A stretch of DNA of 64,000 nucleotides from Lysinibacillus sp. OF-1 (GCF_028356935.1 NZ_CP102798.1:992001-1056000), one strand, 5' to 3'; positions 54,218 through 62,511 are shown, numbered from the stretch's first letter. A program made the numbers and translations. Notes: a model not told the origin generated them from the sequence alone.

Positions 54218-54888
54218 TGATGATACAAATAGCACCATCAATTTTAGCAGCAAATTTTGCAAAATTAGGGGAAGAAGTAAAAGAAGTAGAGCAAGCAGGT
54301 GCAACACTGATTCATATTGATGTCATGGATGGTCACTTTGTACCGAATATTTCATTTGGCTCAATCGTATTGGATGCTATCCGTCCATTAACGAATTTAC
54401 CGTTAGATGTACATTTAATGATTGAAAATCCAGATCAGTATATTGAACAATTTGCAAAAGCTGGTGCAGATTATATTACAGTGCATGTTGAAGCATGTCG
54501 TCATTTACACCGAACAATACAATTAATTCGTTCGTATGGTGTAAAGGCTGGCGTAGTATTAAATCCACATACACCAATAGAGTCGATTCAACACATTTTA
54601 GAAGATATCGATATGGTATTGTTGATGACTGTTAATCCAGGCTTCGGTGGACAAAAATTTATTCATTCTGTTGTACCTAAAATTGAAGCATTATCGGCAA
54701 TTATTAAAGAGCGGGGTCTAGAGATTGCCATTGAAATTGATGGTGGTATTACTGCTGAAACGATTGTTCCATGTGCACAGGCTGGAGCGACGATTTTTGT
54801 GGCAGGATCAGCTATTTATAGTAAAGAAGATCGAACAGCTGCACTCCAAGAGATTTTAGCGGCTGGTGAGGCAGCGATTAAGAGATGA
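54217..54888 (+). CDS. rpe: Ribulose-phosphate 3-epimerase
   Basis: A 223-residue TIM-barrel epimerase of the pentose phosphate pathway. IAPSILAANFAKLG, HIDVMDGHFVPNIS, DVHLMIE and VNPGFGGQKF are the metal and phosphate binding motifs. ATG 54217 or 54220 are both possible. It overlaps thiN by 4 bases. Confidence 0.96.
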   Translation: MMIQIAPSILAANFAKLGEEVKEVEQAGATLIHIDVMDGHFVPNISFGSIVLDAIRPLTNLPLDVHLMIENPDQYIEQFAKAGADYITVHVEACRHLHRTIQLIRSYGVKAGVVLNPHTPIESIQHILEDIDMVLLMTVNPGFGGQKFIHSVVPKIEALSAIIKERGLEIAIEIDGGITAETIVPCAQAGATIFVAGSAIYSKEDRTAALQEILAAGEAAIKR

Positions 54889-55535
54889 CGATAGTCGTTG
54901 TTTGTGCAGGTGGTCCAAAACAAGAGCTTTGCTCATTTTCATCGTTTCAACAACAGGATGTAGTATTTATTGGAGCAGATCGTGGTGCTTTATATTTACT
55001 GGAGCATGGGATTACCCCTCATGCCATTGTTGGTGATTTTGATTCCTTAACAGATGAGGAATATCAATTTGTGATGGCACAAACCAATGACCAACAACGT
55101 TTTCAGGAAGAGAAAAATGAAACAGACACGGATTTAGCTTTGCTTAAAGCCTATACTTATGCACCTCAAGAAATTGTCCTAACAGGTGTTACAGGTGGGC
55201 GCTTAGATCATTATGAGGCAGCGGTTCGTTCCATTTATCGACTCCAAAAAGAGCATCCTCAAATTGAGCTGAAGATTATTAATCATGCAAATATGTTGCA
55301 ATTTTTATTACCTGGTACGCATACTATTTTTGCAGATGATCGATACCGATACTTGTCTTTTTTTGCTCATGAGGAACCGATTCAAAATGTGACATTACGG
55401 CAAGTAAAATATGAAACAACGAATGAGGAAATCTCTTTAGGAACATCACGATTTACAAGTAATGAAATAATAGGAACTTCAGGGTCTATATCTTTCTCGC
55501 ATGGCATATGTTTAATGATAAGAAGCATAGATTAG
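54885..55535 (+). CDS. thiN: Thiamine pyrophosphokinase
   Basis: A 216-residue enzyme that makes thiamine pyrophosphate from thiamine. Motifs are GADRGALYLL, IVGDFDSL, EKNETDTDLALL and GVTGGRLDHYEAAV. It follows rpe with ATGA overlap and precedes spoVM by 18 bases, as in B. subtilis. Confidence 0.94.
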   Translation: MTIVVVCAGGPKQELCSFSSFQQQDVVFIGADRGALYLLEHGITPHAIVGDFDSLTDEEYQFVMAQTNDQQRFQEEKNETDTDLALLKAYTYAPQEIVLTGVTGGRLDHYEAAVRSIYRLQKEHPQIELKIINHANMLQFLLPGTHTIFADDRYRYLSFFAHEEPIQNVTLRQVKYETTNEEISLGTSRFTSNEIIGTSGSISFSHGICLMIRSID

Positions 55536-55553
55536 CGTAAGGGGGAGAGAGTC

Positions 55554-55655
55554 CTGAAAGTATATACGTTCCAGCTGCCGAAATTCGTGAGTAGTATCAC
55601 GCGTACGTGTATTAACCTATTTAAAAAAGATAAGAAAGTAAAAAAATCCGACTAA
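55554..55655 (+). CDS. spoVM: Stage V sporulation protein SpoVM
   Basis: A 33-residue peptide, KVYTFQLPKFVSSITRTC after the start residue, ending FKKDKKVKKSD. It matches B. subtilis SpoVM (26 residues; similar K-x-YT-x-x-LPKF core, including the key proline) with a 7-residue basic tail added. SpoVM is an amphipathic helix that binds the convex forespore membrane and anchors SpoIVA. The place, between thiN and rpmB, is conserved. The only start in frame is CTG at 55554, behind AAGGGGGAG; the frame back to the thiN stop holds no ATG, GTG or TTG. It is too short for typical gene callers. Confidence 0.85.
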   Translation: MKVYTFQLPKFVSSITRTCINLFKKDKKVKKSD

Positions 55656-55674
55656 TGTTAGTCGGATTTTTTAC
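55641..55674. terminator. Terminator after spoVM
   Basis: AAAAATCCGACTAA / TTAGTCGGATTTTT, a perfect stem overlapping the spoVM stop, with T run. It can work in both directions. Confidence 0.92.
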
Positions 55675-55705
55675 GTTAAGTATATTGAATACTGTAAAAA
55701 GAAAA

Positions 55706-55740
55706 AAATCGATTTGCGCCCAATGCGAAATCGATTTTTT
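55706..55740. terminator. Terminator after rpmB
   Basis: AAAAAATCGATTT / AAATCGATTTTTT, nearly perfect, used by rpmB on the minus strand and possibly in both directions. Confidence 0.88.
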
Positions 55741-55751
55741 AGAAGCGGCGA

Positions 55752-55940
55752 TTAAACGCGCTCGATTTTACCTGATTTTAATGCACGAGCAGAAACCCAT
55801 ACACGTTTTGGTTTACCGTCAACTAAGATACGAACTTTTTGAAGGTTAGCACCCCAAGTACGTTTGTTAGCGTTCATAGCGTGGGAACGGTTGTTACCAG
55901 TACGAGCTTTACGTCCAGTGATTACACATTGTTTTGGCAT
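55752..55940 (-). CDS. rpmB: 50S ribosomal protein L28
   Basis: A 62-residue bL28. [17 protein letters not shown] and [17 protein letters not shown] are characteristic. It lacks a full set of zinc-binding cysteines (only Cys5). In B. subtilis rpmB is divergent from yloU directly; here 8 kb of other genes separate rpmB from the asp23/yloU gene. Confidence 0.96.
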   Translation of the reverse strand: MPKQCVITGRKARTGNNRSHAMNANKRTWGANLQKVRILVDGKPKRVWVSARALKSGKIERV

Positions 55941-56125
55941 GTTGTATTCCCTCCTTACTGTTGATGCTGAAAGATTATTATTTCAGTTCGGTATTTCACA
56001 TACCATAATAATTTAACATACGATGGCGTTCAGTGCAATAGTTTTCACATATCCTTTCAAGAAAAAAACCTTTACAGGCAAAAATCAGTTAGTAAAAGAA
56101 GGGAAACTTAAGAAAAGAAGTATTA

Positions 56126-56869
56126 CTACCCTTTTCCACGATAACCAAGTTTTGTCGATACACGTTTACCAGTATCAACTAAGCGCTCAATTAATGTATT
56201 AATATGATCTTGAGAGACATTAAAATTCACAAAGCCGATGCTCACTGCACCTATCACTTCACCAAAACCATCTTGTACAGATACCGCAATGGAGGAAGTA
56301 CCAGCAGTTCGTTCTCCATGACTTATTGCATAGCCCTGCTGTCGGATGTTTTGAAGTTGTCCTTCTAATTCAGCAATTTCGTCTTTCGTTATTAGCTGTT
56401 CCAAAATTTCTTTTGACTGAGTGTCAGGCATAGAAGCAAGAATGGCTTTATTGGCTGCGCCAATATGCATAGGTATGCGAATGCCAAGTTGGTCATAAAT
56501 ACGAATCGGATTTGCAGCACTGTCTATTCTTTCTATAATAATTGTATCTAAACCAGCAGGCTTACTTAAATAGACACTTTCTTCAACTTCTCTTGCTAAG
56601 CGTTCTAATTCAGGCCTAATTTTACTAATATAATCCATCGTGTCATATACCTGTAAGCCAAGTTCCATCCATATTGTTCCGAGGCGATAATGCTTAGTCT
56701 GCTCATCCTGTTCAATCATACCTTGTTTAATCATGGCTTTTAAAATTCTATGTAAAGTACTTAGTGGTAAATCGCATTTTGTAGAAAGCTCTGAAATAGA
56801 CAAGCTACGGTCATTTGCTTCAGATGCTAAAACCTTCGCAATCGTCATAGCTCGCTCTAATAATTGCAT
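56126..56869 (-). CDS. IclR-family transcriptional regulator
   Basis: A 247-residue IclR protein. The N-terminal winged helix has LSISELSTKCDLPLSTLHRIL and the C-terminal effector domain (about 80-245) has GAANKAILASMP and GISHGERTAGTSSIAVSV-type signatures. The ATG at 56869 is supported by GAGGTG about 6 bases upstream. It is divergent from the guanidino hydrolase cluster and most likely regulates it. The palindrome GGAAAACGTTTCC in the shared region (57099-57111) could be its operator or a cre. Confidence 0.9.
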   Translation of the reverse strand: MQLLERAMTIAKVLASEANDRSLSISELSTKCDLPLSTLHRILKAMIKQGMIEQDEQTKHYRLGTIWMELGLQVYDTMDYISKIRPELERLAREVEESVYLSKPAGLDTIIIERIDSAANPIRIYDQLGIRIPMHIGAANKAILASMPDTQSKEILEQLITKDEIAELEGQLQNIRQQGYAISHGERTAGTSSIAVSVQDGFGEVIGAVSIGFVNFNVSQDHINTLIERLVDTGKRVSTKLGYRGKG

Positions 56870-57045
56870 TTGCCCCACCTCCCTTCCTCCTATTTTATTT
56901 TTATTCTCCAATTACGTCTAGTTCCAATATTTTCGAGCGAATAGATGTCTATACAAAGATGTGTAAAATGAATCCTCGTACAATTGTTTTTCAATGGATA
57001 AATCAAATTTAGATTAAAGGAAAAATAAAAAGTTTTCTAAATATA

Positions 57046-57074
57046 TTGACAGTATAGCATAAAACGAATATATT
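57046..57074 (+). promoter_or_regulatory. Sigma-A promoter of the guanidino hydrolase cluster
   Basis: TTGACA (57046-57051), a 17-base spacer, and TATATT (57069-57074). The start is expected near 57081, 56 bases before the first gene. Confidence 0.8.
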
Positions 57075-57097
57075 TTTCATATAAACTTTCCTCTTAA

Positions 57098-57111
57098 CGG
57101 AAACGTTTTCC
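57098..57111 (-). promoter_or_regulatory. cre-like CcpA site
   Basis: Read on the minus strand GGAAAACGTTTCCG, 12 of 14 to TGWAARCGYTWNCW. It lies about 17-30 bases downstream of the predicted transcription start, a usual position for CcpA roadblock repression. Confidence 0.6.
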
Positions 57112-57136
57112 ACTACACGGAAAAGGGGTGAAGGGA

Positions 57137-58009
57137 ATGCATTATTGTTCATCAATGTATGCACCTTTGAAACACGTTATAGTAAAACATCCGAAAGATG
57201 CTTTCCGAAGCCAGGCACATCTTAGCGATGAATGGAAAACATTTAACTATTTATCTGAGCCTAACTATGAAGAAGCGCTAAGAGAATATGCTGAATTTAT
57301 TAGGATTCTTGAAAAGTATGTTGATACGATTGATTATTTGCCTGCTAATGATGAAGTAGGGTTAGATTCGCTTTATGCACATGATCCAGTTAAATTCACA
57401 CCAAATGGCGCCATTATACTGAAATCTGGCAAAAAATTGAGACAGCCAGAAGCAGCAGTATATAAGGCCTTTTTACAGGAGAAAGGTATTCCAATCATTG
57501 GGGAACTAACAGGAGAGGCGGTATCAGATGGTGGAGATCTTGTTTGGTTAGATGATCGAACACTCGTTGTAGGTAGAGGTTATCGTACAAATGATGAAGC
57601 TATCCATCAATTAAAGGAAATGACAGCGGATATGGTGGATGAGTTTATTGTTGTGCAGCTACCCCATGACTTAGGTGAAGCTGAGTGTTTACATTTAATG
57701 TCTTTCATAAGTATGGTAGATCGAGATTTAGCTGTTGTACATTCACGTTTAATGCCAGTATTTTTCCGACAACTGCTTATCGAGCGAGGTATCCAATTAA
57801 TAGAAGTACCGAAGGATGAGTATGATGCACTGGGCTGTAATGTCTTGGCGCTTGCACCAAGAGTGTGCGTTATTCCTGAAGGGAACAAAGTAACAAAACA
57901 ACAGCTACTTGATGCTAGTGCAACAGTGTTTGAATATAAAGGTGATGAAATTACTGTTAAAGGAACAGGTGGGCCAACATGCCTAACTTGTCCAGTAGTA
58001 AGAGGATAA
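57137..58009 (+). CDS. Arginine deiminase / amidinotransferase family hydrolase
   Basis: A 290-residue pentein (guanidino-group modifying) enzyme. Expected catalytic features are Asp83 (HDPVKF), His186 in ECLHLMSFISMVD, which is close to the HLDTVFTMVD motif of arginine deiminase, and Cys282 in GTGGPTCLTCP. GGDLVWLDDRTLVVG is the second Asp motif. Its reaction is probably hydrolysis of arginine or a substituted arginine to citrulline; exact substrate is unknown. ATG 57137 is preferred over GTG 57128. It is the first gene of the cluster, 14 bases before the second pentein gene. Confidence 0.85.
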   Translation: MHYCSSMYAPLKHVIVKHPKDAFRSQAHLSDEWKTFNYLSEPNYEEALREYAEFIRILEKYVDTIDYLPANDEVGLDSLYAHDPVKFTPNGAIILKSGKKLRQPEAAVYKAFLQEKGIPIIGELTGEAVSDGGDLVWLDDRTLVVGRGYRTNDEAIHQLKEMTADMVDEFIVVQLPHDLGEAECLHLMSFISMVDRDLAVVHSRLMPVFFRQLLIERGIQLIEVPKDEYDALGCNVLALAPRVCVIPEGNKVTKQQLLDASATVFEYKGDEITVKGTGGPTCLTCPVVRG

Positions 58010-58023
58010 AGGAGACGAAAATT

Positions 58024-58785
58024 ATGTTTAAAAATGTTATTGTTAAAAATCCAGGAAATAGTTTTGTAAACGGTTTAACAACTAGTGATTTAGGTAAACC
58101 CATTTTAGAAAAATTGTTTGAACAGCATGAAAAGTATATAGATGCTTTGAAAAAATGTGGCGTTGAGGTTACACAATTACCAGCAAATGAAGCATTCCCA
58201 GATTCAACATTTGTAGAAGATACGGCAGTATTAACATCTGAATTTGCTATTATCTCAAACCCTGGAGCAGCTGCTCGTAATCGTGAAATCGAAGATATTG
58301 AACCAGCAGTGAAACCATTCTTTGAAAAAATTTACTATATTAAAGGCTCTGGAACGCTTGATGGTGGAGATGTATTACAAGCAGAGAAGAAATTTTACGT
58401 AGGGATCTCAGACCGTACAAATGAAGAAGGCGCACAGCAATTTAAAAAAATTGTTGAGCAAGAAGGCTATGAAGCGACTATTATTCCATTAAAAGAGTTC
58501 TTCCATTTAAAAACAGGGGTTGCCTATGTTGGGGATAATCGTATGGTGGTAGCTGGTGAGTTTGTCGATCACCCTGCATTTGAATCTTATGATAAAATCG
58601 TGATTCCTAAAGAAGATGAATATTCTGCTAACTGTATTCAAGTAAATGATTATATTATTATTCCAGCTGGCTACCCAGAAACAAATCGTAAATTACAAAA
58701 TCTTGGCTATCAAACTATTGAACTTGAGATGTCTGAGTTTAGAAAACACGATGGTGGCTTAAGTTGTTTATCATTACGTTTTTAA
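58024..58785 (+). CDS. Dimethylarginine dimethylaminohydrolase (DDAH)-like
   Basis: A 253-residue pentein close in size to Pseudomonas DDAH (254). Asp60 in FPDSTFVED, GTLDGGDVLQ, His161 in FHLKTGVAYVGDN and Cys248 in HDGGLSCLSLRF form the expected active site. DDAH converts N-omega-methylated arginines to citrulline and methylamines. The start at 58024 is supported by AGGAGA before it; the longer frame from 57979 lies in the upstream gene. A hairpin follows. Confidence 0.88.
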   Translation: MFKNVIVKNPGNSFVNGLTTSDLGKPILEKLFEQHEKYIDALKKCGVEVTQLPANEAFPDSTFVEDTAVLTSEFAIISNPGAAARNREIEDIEPAVKPFFEKIYYIKGSGTLDGGDVLQAEKKFYVGISDRTNEEGAQQFKKIVEQEGYEATIIPLKEFFHLKTGVAYVGDNRMVVAGEFVDHPAFESYDKIVIPKEDEYSANCIQVNDYIIIPAGYPETNRKLQNLGYQTIELEMSEFRKHDGGLSCLSLRF

Positions 58786-58800
58786 GACATGCTAACATTG

Positions 58801-58839
58801 CCCAATCAATTTAAAAGGGAAAATTGATTGGGTACTTTT
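58801..58839 (+). terminator. Weak terminator or processing hairpin after the DDAH gene
   Basis: CCCAATCAATTT / AAATTGATTGGG (58801-58812, 58821-58832) followed by an interrupted T run. Partial termination before the permease is likely. Confidence 0.7.
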
Positions 58840-58846
58840 ATTCTTT

Positions 58847-58861
58847 GATTATCTGAATATT
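58847..58861 (+). promoter_or_regulatory. Weak CodY-like box before the permease
   Basis: GATTATCTGAATATT matches 12 of 15 consensus positions, 25 bases before the permease start. Confidence 0.3.
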
Positions 58862-58886
58862 TACACTATATGGGAAGTAGGGATGG

Positions 58887-60308
58887 ATGTTGAATAAAGG
58901 GGATCAGCTTCACAACAATCAATTAAATCGATCGATGAAAAGCCGTCACTTATTAATGCTTTCACTTGGGGGTGTTATTGGAACGGGCTTATTTTTAAAT
59001 GTTGGCTATACCATTAATCAAGCAGGACCAGGTGGTGCTCTAATTGGTTACTTGTTTGGTGGCCTAATTTTGTTTATGGTCATGAACTGTCTTGGGGAAT
59101 TGGCTGTTTATATGCCAGTTACAGGCTCCTTCCAAACATACGCTACACGTTTCATTAGTCCTTCAGCTGGTTTTTCATTAGGCTGGATGTATTTTGTCGG
59201 GTCTGCCGCCACAGCTGGTGTTGAATTTACAGCTGCTGGGATTTTAATGCAACATTGGTTTCCAACTGTACCAATATGGATTTGGTGTGCTGTGTTTATG
59301 GTTCTTTTATTTGTCTTAAATGCTTTAACAACAAAGGGCTTCGCTGAAGCAGAGTTCTGGTTTGCTAGTATCAAAGTTGTTGCAGTCATAGCATTTATCA
59401 TTATAGGTGGTGCGGCCATTTTCGGATTAATTCCATTAGCAGATCGTCCAACGCCACATCTGACAAATTTAGCACCTACTGGTTTATTCCCAGCAGGTAT
59501 TTCTATTATTTTTGTCACAATGATGAATGTTATTTTCTCTTATCAGGGATCAGAGCTTGTTGGTATTGCAGCAGGTGAAACCGAGAACCCTGAAAAAAAT
59601 ATTCCAAGAGCGATTCGTACTATTCTTTTTAGAATTATAGTCTTTTATATTGCCTCCATTATTGTATTATCGGCGATATTCCCAGCATCAGAGCTTGGTC
59701 TTGTAGAGAGTCCATTTGTAACGTTGATGAATATAGCAGGTGTTCCATATGCAGCTAGTATCATGAATTTTGTTATATTAACGGCTATTTTATCAGTCGG
59801 CAATTCATGTCTGTATGCGTCAACACGTTTATTATTCTCTATGTCACAAGAGGGAATGGCACCTAAGTTATTTGGTCGATTGACTAAAAATAAAGTGCCT
59901 TTAAATGCGCTCATTTTTACAATGGCTTTCTCACTATTATCCTTATTAACAAGTGTAATGGAAGCTGATGCAGTATTTGTGTTACTCATGTCGGTGGCCG
60001 GAATCTCTGTCACAATCTCATGGATGGGGATTTGTGCTTCTCAACTAATGTTCCGCTATCGTTATGTAAAGTCTGGAGGAAATTTGGCTGATTTAAAATT
60101 TAAAACACCTCTATTTCCTTTAATACCTGTATTTTGTATTATCTTTTGTGTATTTATTTTAGTATTTTTAGCGTTTGATCCAACGCAAAGAATCGGTTTA
60201 CTGTACGGGATTGGCTTCTTTATTGCCTGTATGATTTTTTATCAATTGAAATTAAAAAATGCAACAACGACAGATAGTAAAAGTGAAGAGTCACTAGAAA
60301 TTCGTTAA
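58887..60308 (+). CDS. Amino-acid permease (APC/AAT family)
   Basis: A 473-residue permease with about 12 membrane segments. The APC entry motif is LMLSLGGVIGTGLFLN and the family segment is GSAATAGVEFTAAGI. YQGSELVGIAAGETENPEKNIPRAI is the AAT-family hallmark. It resembles the RocE/LysP-type arginine/lysine permeases, suiting a cluster that acts on arginine-type compounds. ATG 58887 or TTG 58890 are possible starts. It is separated from the DDAH gene by a weak terminator. Confidence 0.9.
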   Translation: MLNKGDQLHNNQLNRSMKSRHLLMLSLGGVIGTGLFLNVGYTINQAGPGGALIGYLFGGLILFMVMNCLGELAVYMPVTGSFQTYATRFISPSAGFSLGWMYFVGSAATAGVEFTAAGILMQHWFPTVPIWIWCAVFMVLLFVLNALTTKGFAEAEFWFASIKVVAVIAFIIIGGAAIFGLIPLADRPTPHLTNLAPTGLFPAGISIIFVTMMNVIFSYQGSELVGIAAGETENPEKNIPRAIRTILFRIIVFYIASIIVLSAIFPASELGLVESPFVTLMNIAGVPYAASIMNFVILTAILSVGNSCLYASTRLLFSMSQEGMAPKLFGRLTKNKVPLNALIFTMAFSLLSLLTSVMEADAVFVLLMSVAGISVTISWMGICASQLMFRYRYVKSGGNLADLKFKTPLFPLIPVFCIIFCVFILVFLAFDPTQRIGLLYGIGFFIACMIFYQLKLKNATTTDSKSEESLEIR

Positions 60309-60326
60309 CCAAAAATTTAACGAATT
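60299..60326. repeat. 10-bp inverted repeat between the permease and RocB-like genes
   Basis: AATTCGTTAA (60299-60308) and TTAACGAATT (60317-60326) enclose 8 bases; the left arm includes the permease stop codon. It lacks a T run. Confidence 0.75.
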
Positions 60327-60346
60327 GAGGCTAAAGGAGAGTTTGT

Positions 60347-61951
60347 ATGAATAATTATATGTGGAATACACCTGAAAAACTGCGAGCATTGCTATGTGAA
60401 ATTGTCAGTTGGGAAAGCAGGACATTGACAAAGGGTGAAAATGACTTTGCCTATAAATTAAAAGATAAATTGTTAACGCTTCCATATTTTGAAAAACATC
60501 CAGAGCTTATTGAATTACATGATGCAGGGCTTGGAAGAAATGCTGTTTCGGCATTTTATAAGCACCCAACAGCAACAGAAACAGTGGTGTTAATCAGTCA
60601 CTTCGATACAGTGCATACGGAGGAATATGGAGAACTAGAGCCACTAGCTTTTTATCCAGAGGAATTAACAAAAAAACTGATGGAGTCTAAATACAAAGAA
60701 GATTTACCAGAAGCGGCTAGAATTGATTTGGAGTCAGGTAATTATTTATTTGGTCGTGGCACAATGGATATGAAAATGGGACTTGCTTTACATATGCAGC
60801 TCATTGAAAAGGCAAGCTTTGAACAATGGCCAATTAATTTGATTTTAACTACTGTACCTGATGAGGAAGTAAACTCTGCTGGAATGCGAGCTGCTGTTGT
60901 GGAGCTTGTGAGACTTCGTGAACAACATGGGCTAACCTATAAATTATTTTTAAATAGTGAACCTTCCTTTTCGCAAGGGCCATCTGATACAAATGAATAT
61001 ATCTATTCAGGTACTATAGGGAAAATAATGCCAGCTGCTTTATTTTATGGCAAAGAGACGCATGTTGGCGAACCTTTAAAGGGCATGACCGCTAACTTTA
61101 TTGCTTCTTATATGACACAGTACATGGAGTGGAATCCTCTTTTCCGTGAAACAGATTTGGGAGAAAGTACGCCACTGCCAGTTTCTTTACAATTAAAAGA
61201 TTTAAAAATGGAGTATTCTACACAAACACCATATCGTGCGGCTGCACTGTACAATGTATTTTTATTAAAACGTACAGCTGCAGAAGTAATGGCTATCTTT
61301 GAACAAGTGGCATTACAAGCCATGGCTGCTTGTAATGAGCAATACCAAAAAGTTTGCACCCGAGAAAAAGTACAAGGGGTAGGGAATGTACAGGTTTTGC
61401 GATATGAGGCATTGTTGGAGCATGCTATCCATAAATTGGGTGAGGAGGAAGTGCGAACGATCAAACAGCAAGTTCTTCAGCATCACGCATGGGACGATCG
61501 TGAAAAATCTATACGTATTGTTGATCAGCTCATGATTCGTTGTCAGGAATTAGCACCAGCAACAGTTTTGCTATATGCACCACCTTATTATCCAGCAATT
61601 AATTCATCCAATCATCCACTTGTTATTCAATCGATTGAATTGATGAAGAAAACGGCTCAAACATTTGCTATTGAGGTGGAGCAGATTCATTATTTTAACG
61701 GGATTTGTGATTTAAGTTATGTTAACTACACAGATGATTCAAACGAGTGGTTAGCATTCGAACGTAACACACCTGTATGGGGAGATACGTATAGTATTCC
61801 GTTTAAAGAAATGTCTGCATTACAGGGGCCTGTATTAAATGTCGGTCCCTTTGGCAAAGATGCACACCAAAAAACAGAAAGACTGCATGTGGATAGTGCC
61901 TTTAAAGAAATGCCTGTTATGATCGACAAGCTTATTAAAAGTCTTTTTTAG
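60347..61951 (+). CDS. RocB-like M20-family metallopeptidase
   Basis: A 534-residue M20 protein similar to B. subtilis RocB (arginine/ornithine utilisation, activity unknown). Metal-site motifs: LISHFDTVH, GRGTMDMKMG, TVPDEEVNSAG, and a late HxK-type motif DAHQKTERLHVDS. The size and inserted central part are as in RocB and not as in simple dipeptidases. AAAGGAGA precedes the ATG. It is the last gene of the accessory cluster. Confidence 0.85.
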   Translation: MNNYMWNTPEKLRALLCEIVSWESRTLTKGENDFAYKLKDKLLTLPYFEKHPELIELHDAGLGRNAVSAFYKHPTATETVVLISHFDTVHTEEYGELEPLAFYPEELTKKLMESKYKEDLPEAARIDLESGNYLFGRGTMDMKMGLALHMQLIEKASFEQWPINLILTTVPDEEVNSAGMRAAVVELVRLREQHGLTYKLFLNSEPSFSQGPSDTNEYIYSGTIGKIMPAALFYGKETHVGEPLKGMTANFIASYMTQYMEWNPLFRETDLGESTPLPVSLQLKDLKMEYSTQTPYRAAALYNVFLLKRTAAEVMAIFEQVALQAMAACNEQYQKVCTREKVQGVGNVQVLRYEALLEHAIHKLGEEEVRTIKQQVLQHHAWDDREKSIRIVDQLMIRCQELAPATVLLYAPPYYPAINSSNHPLVIQSIELMKKTAQTFAIEVEQIHYFNGICDLSYVNYTDDSNEWLAFERNTPVWGDTYSIPFKEMSALQGPVLNVGPFGKDAHQKTERLHVDSAFKEMPVMIDKLIKSLF

Positions 61952-61991
61952 TCAAATAAATTTTAAAATATTGAACTGAATATAATATAAA

Positions 61992-62022
61992 CAAAGTTGA
62001 TGCTATAAAAGTATCAACTTTT
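61992..62022 (+). repeat. 31-bp direct repeat, copy 1 (hairpin with T run)
   Basis: CAAAGTTGATGCTATAAAAG followed by TATCAACTTTT. It contains the stem AAAGTTGAT / ATCAACTTT and ends in T residues, so it is probably the terminator of the RocB-like gene. Confidence 0.9.
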
Positions 62023-62084
62023 CATCTTGTTGAAAAAAGGTGATGTCAATAGCAGAAAAAGAACCTTTCGCAAGGCGAGGGGTT

Positions 62085-62427
62085 GATTTCCGTTCCGCCA
62101 GACTCCTTTCCAGGGGGCGTCCGACGAGCCGCTTCACTCACTGCGTTTCGCTCCAGGGTCTCACCTGCTAATTCCCCTAGGAGTGACGCTGGCTCCACTC
62201 CAATCTATACTAGCCGAAGCGATCAAAATAGCTCATTATTTGTATAATTAAAGAAAAGAGGCTCTTCAATGTGGAGAAGTGATGAGTGACAACACCTCTA
62301 CATAAAATGAGTAGTGAACATCTACATTTTATTTGAAAACCTTTGCTAAAAAGAAACATTGGCGTGGAAGGCTACTTGACTCCCTTGGGATAGCGAGACA
62401 GGCAAGCAATAGCCTGTAACGGAAATC
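62085..62427. repeat. GC-rich intergenic repeat element with terminal inverted repeats
   Basis: GATTTCCGTT (62085-62094) and AACGGAAATC (62418-62427) bound an element with internal GC-rich parts (62095-62210) such as CCAGGGGGCGTCCGACGAGC and GCTCCAGGGTCTCACCTGC. It resembles, from memory, non-coding repeats scattered in Lysinibacillus-type genomes. No open reading frame is seen, so it is a MITE-like or REP-like unit at most. Confidence 0.65.
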
Positions 62428-62480
62428 CATTTTCACCTTTCACAAAAATTCTATGGATGGTTTTGTTTTTCAACACTATG

Positions 62481-62511
62481 CAAAGTTGATGCTATAAAAG
62501 TATCAACTTTT
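62481..62511 (+). repeat. 31-bp direct repeat, copy 2 (hairpin with T run)
   Basis: Identical to the copy at 61992-62022 over 31 bases, with an additional T run after it. Confidence 0.9.

Noticed and set aside
62085-62427. The GC-rich element as an insertion sequence with transposase
   Set aside because: No frame of useful length and no transposase motif; at most a non-autonomous repeat.
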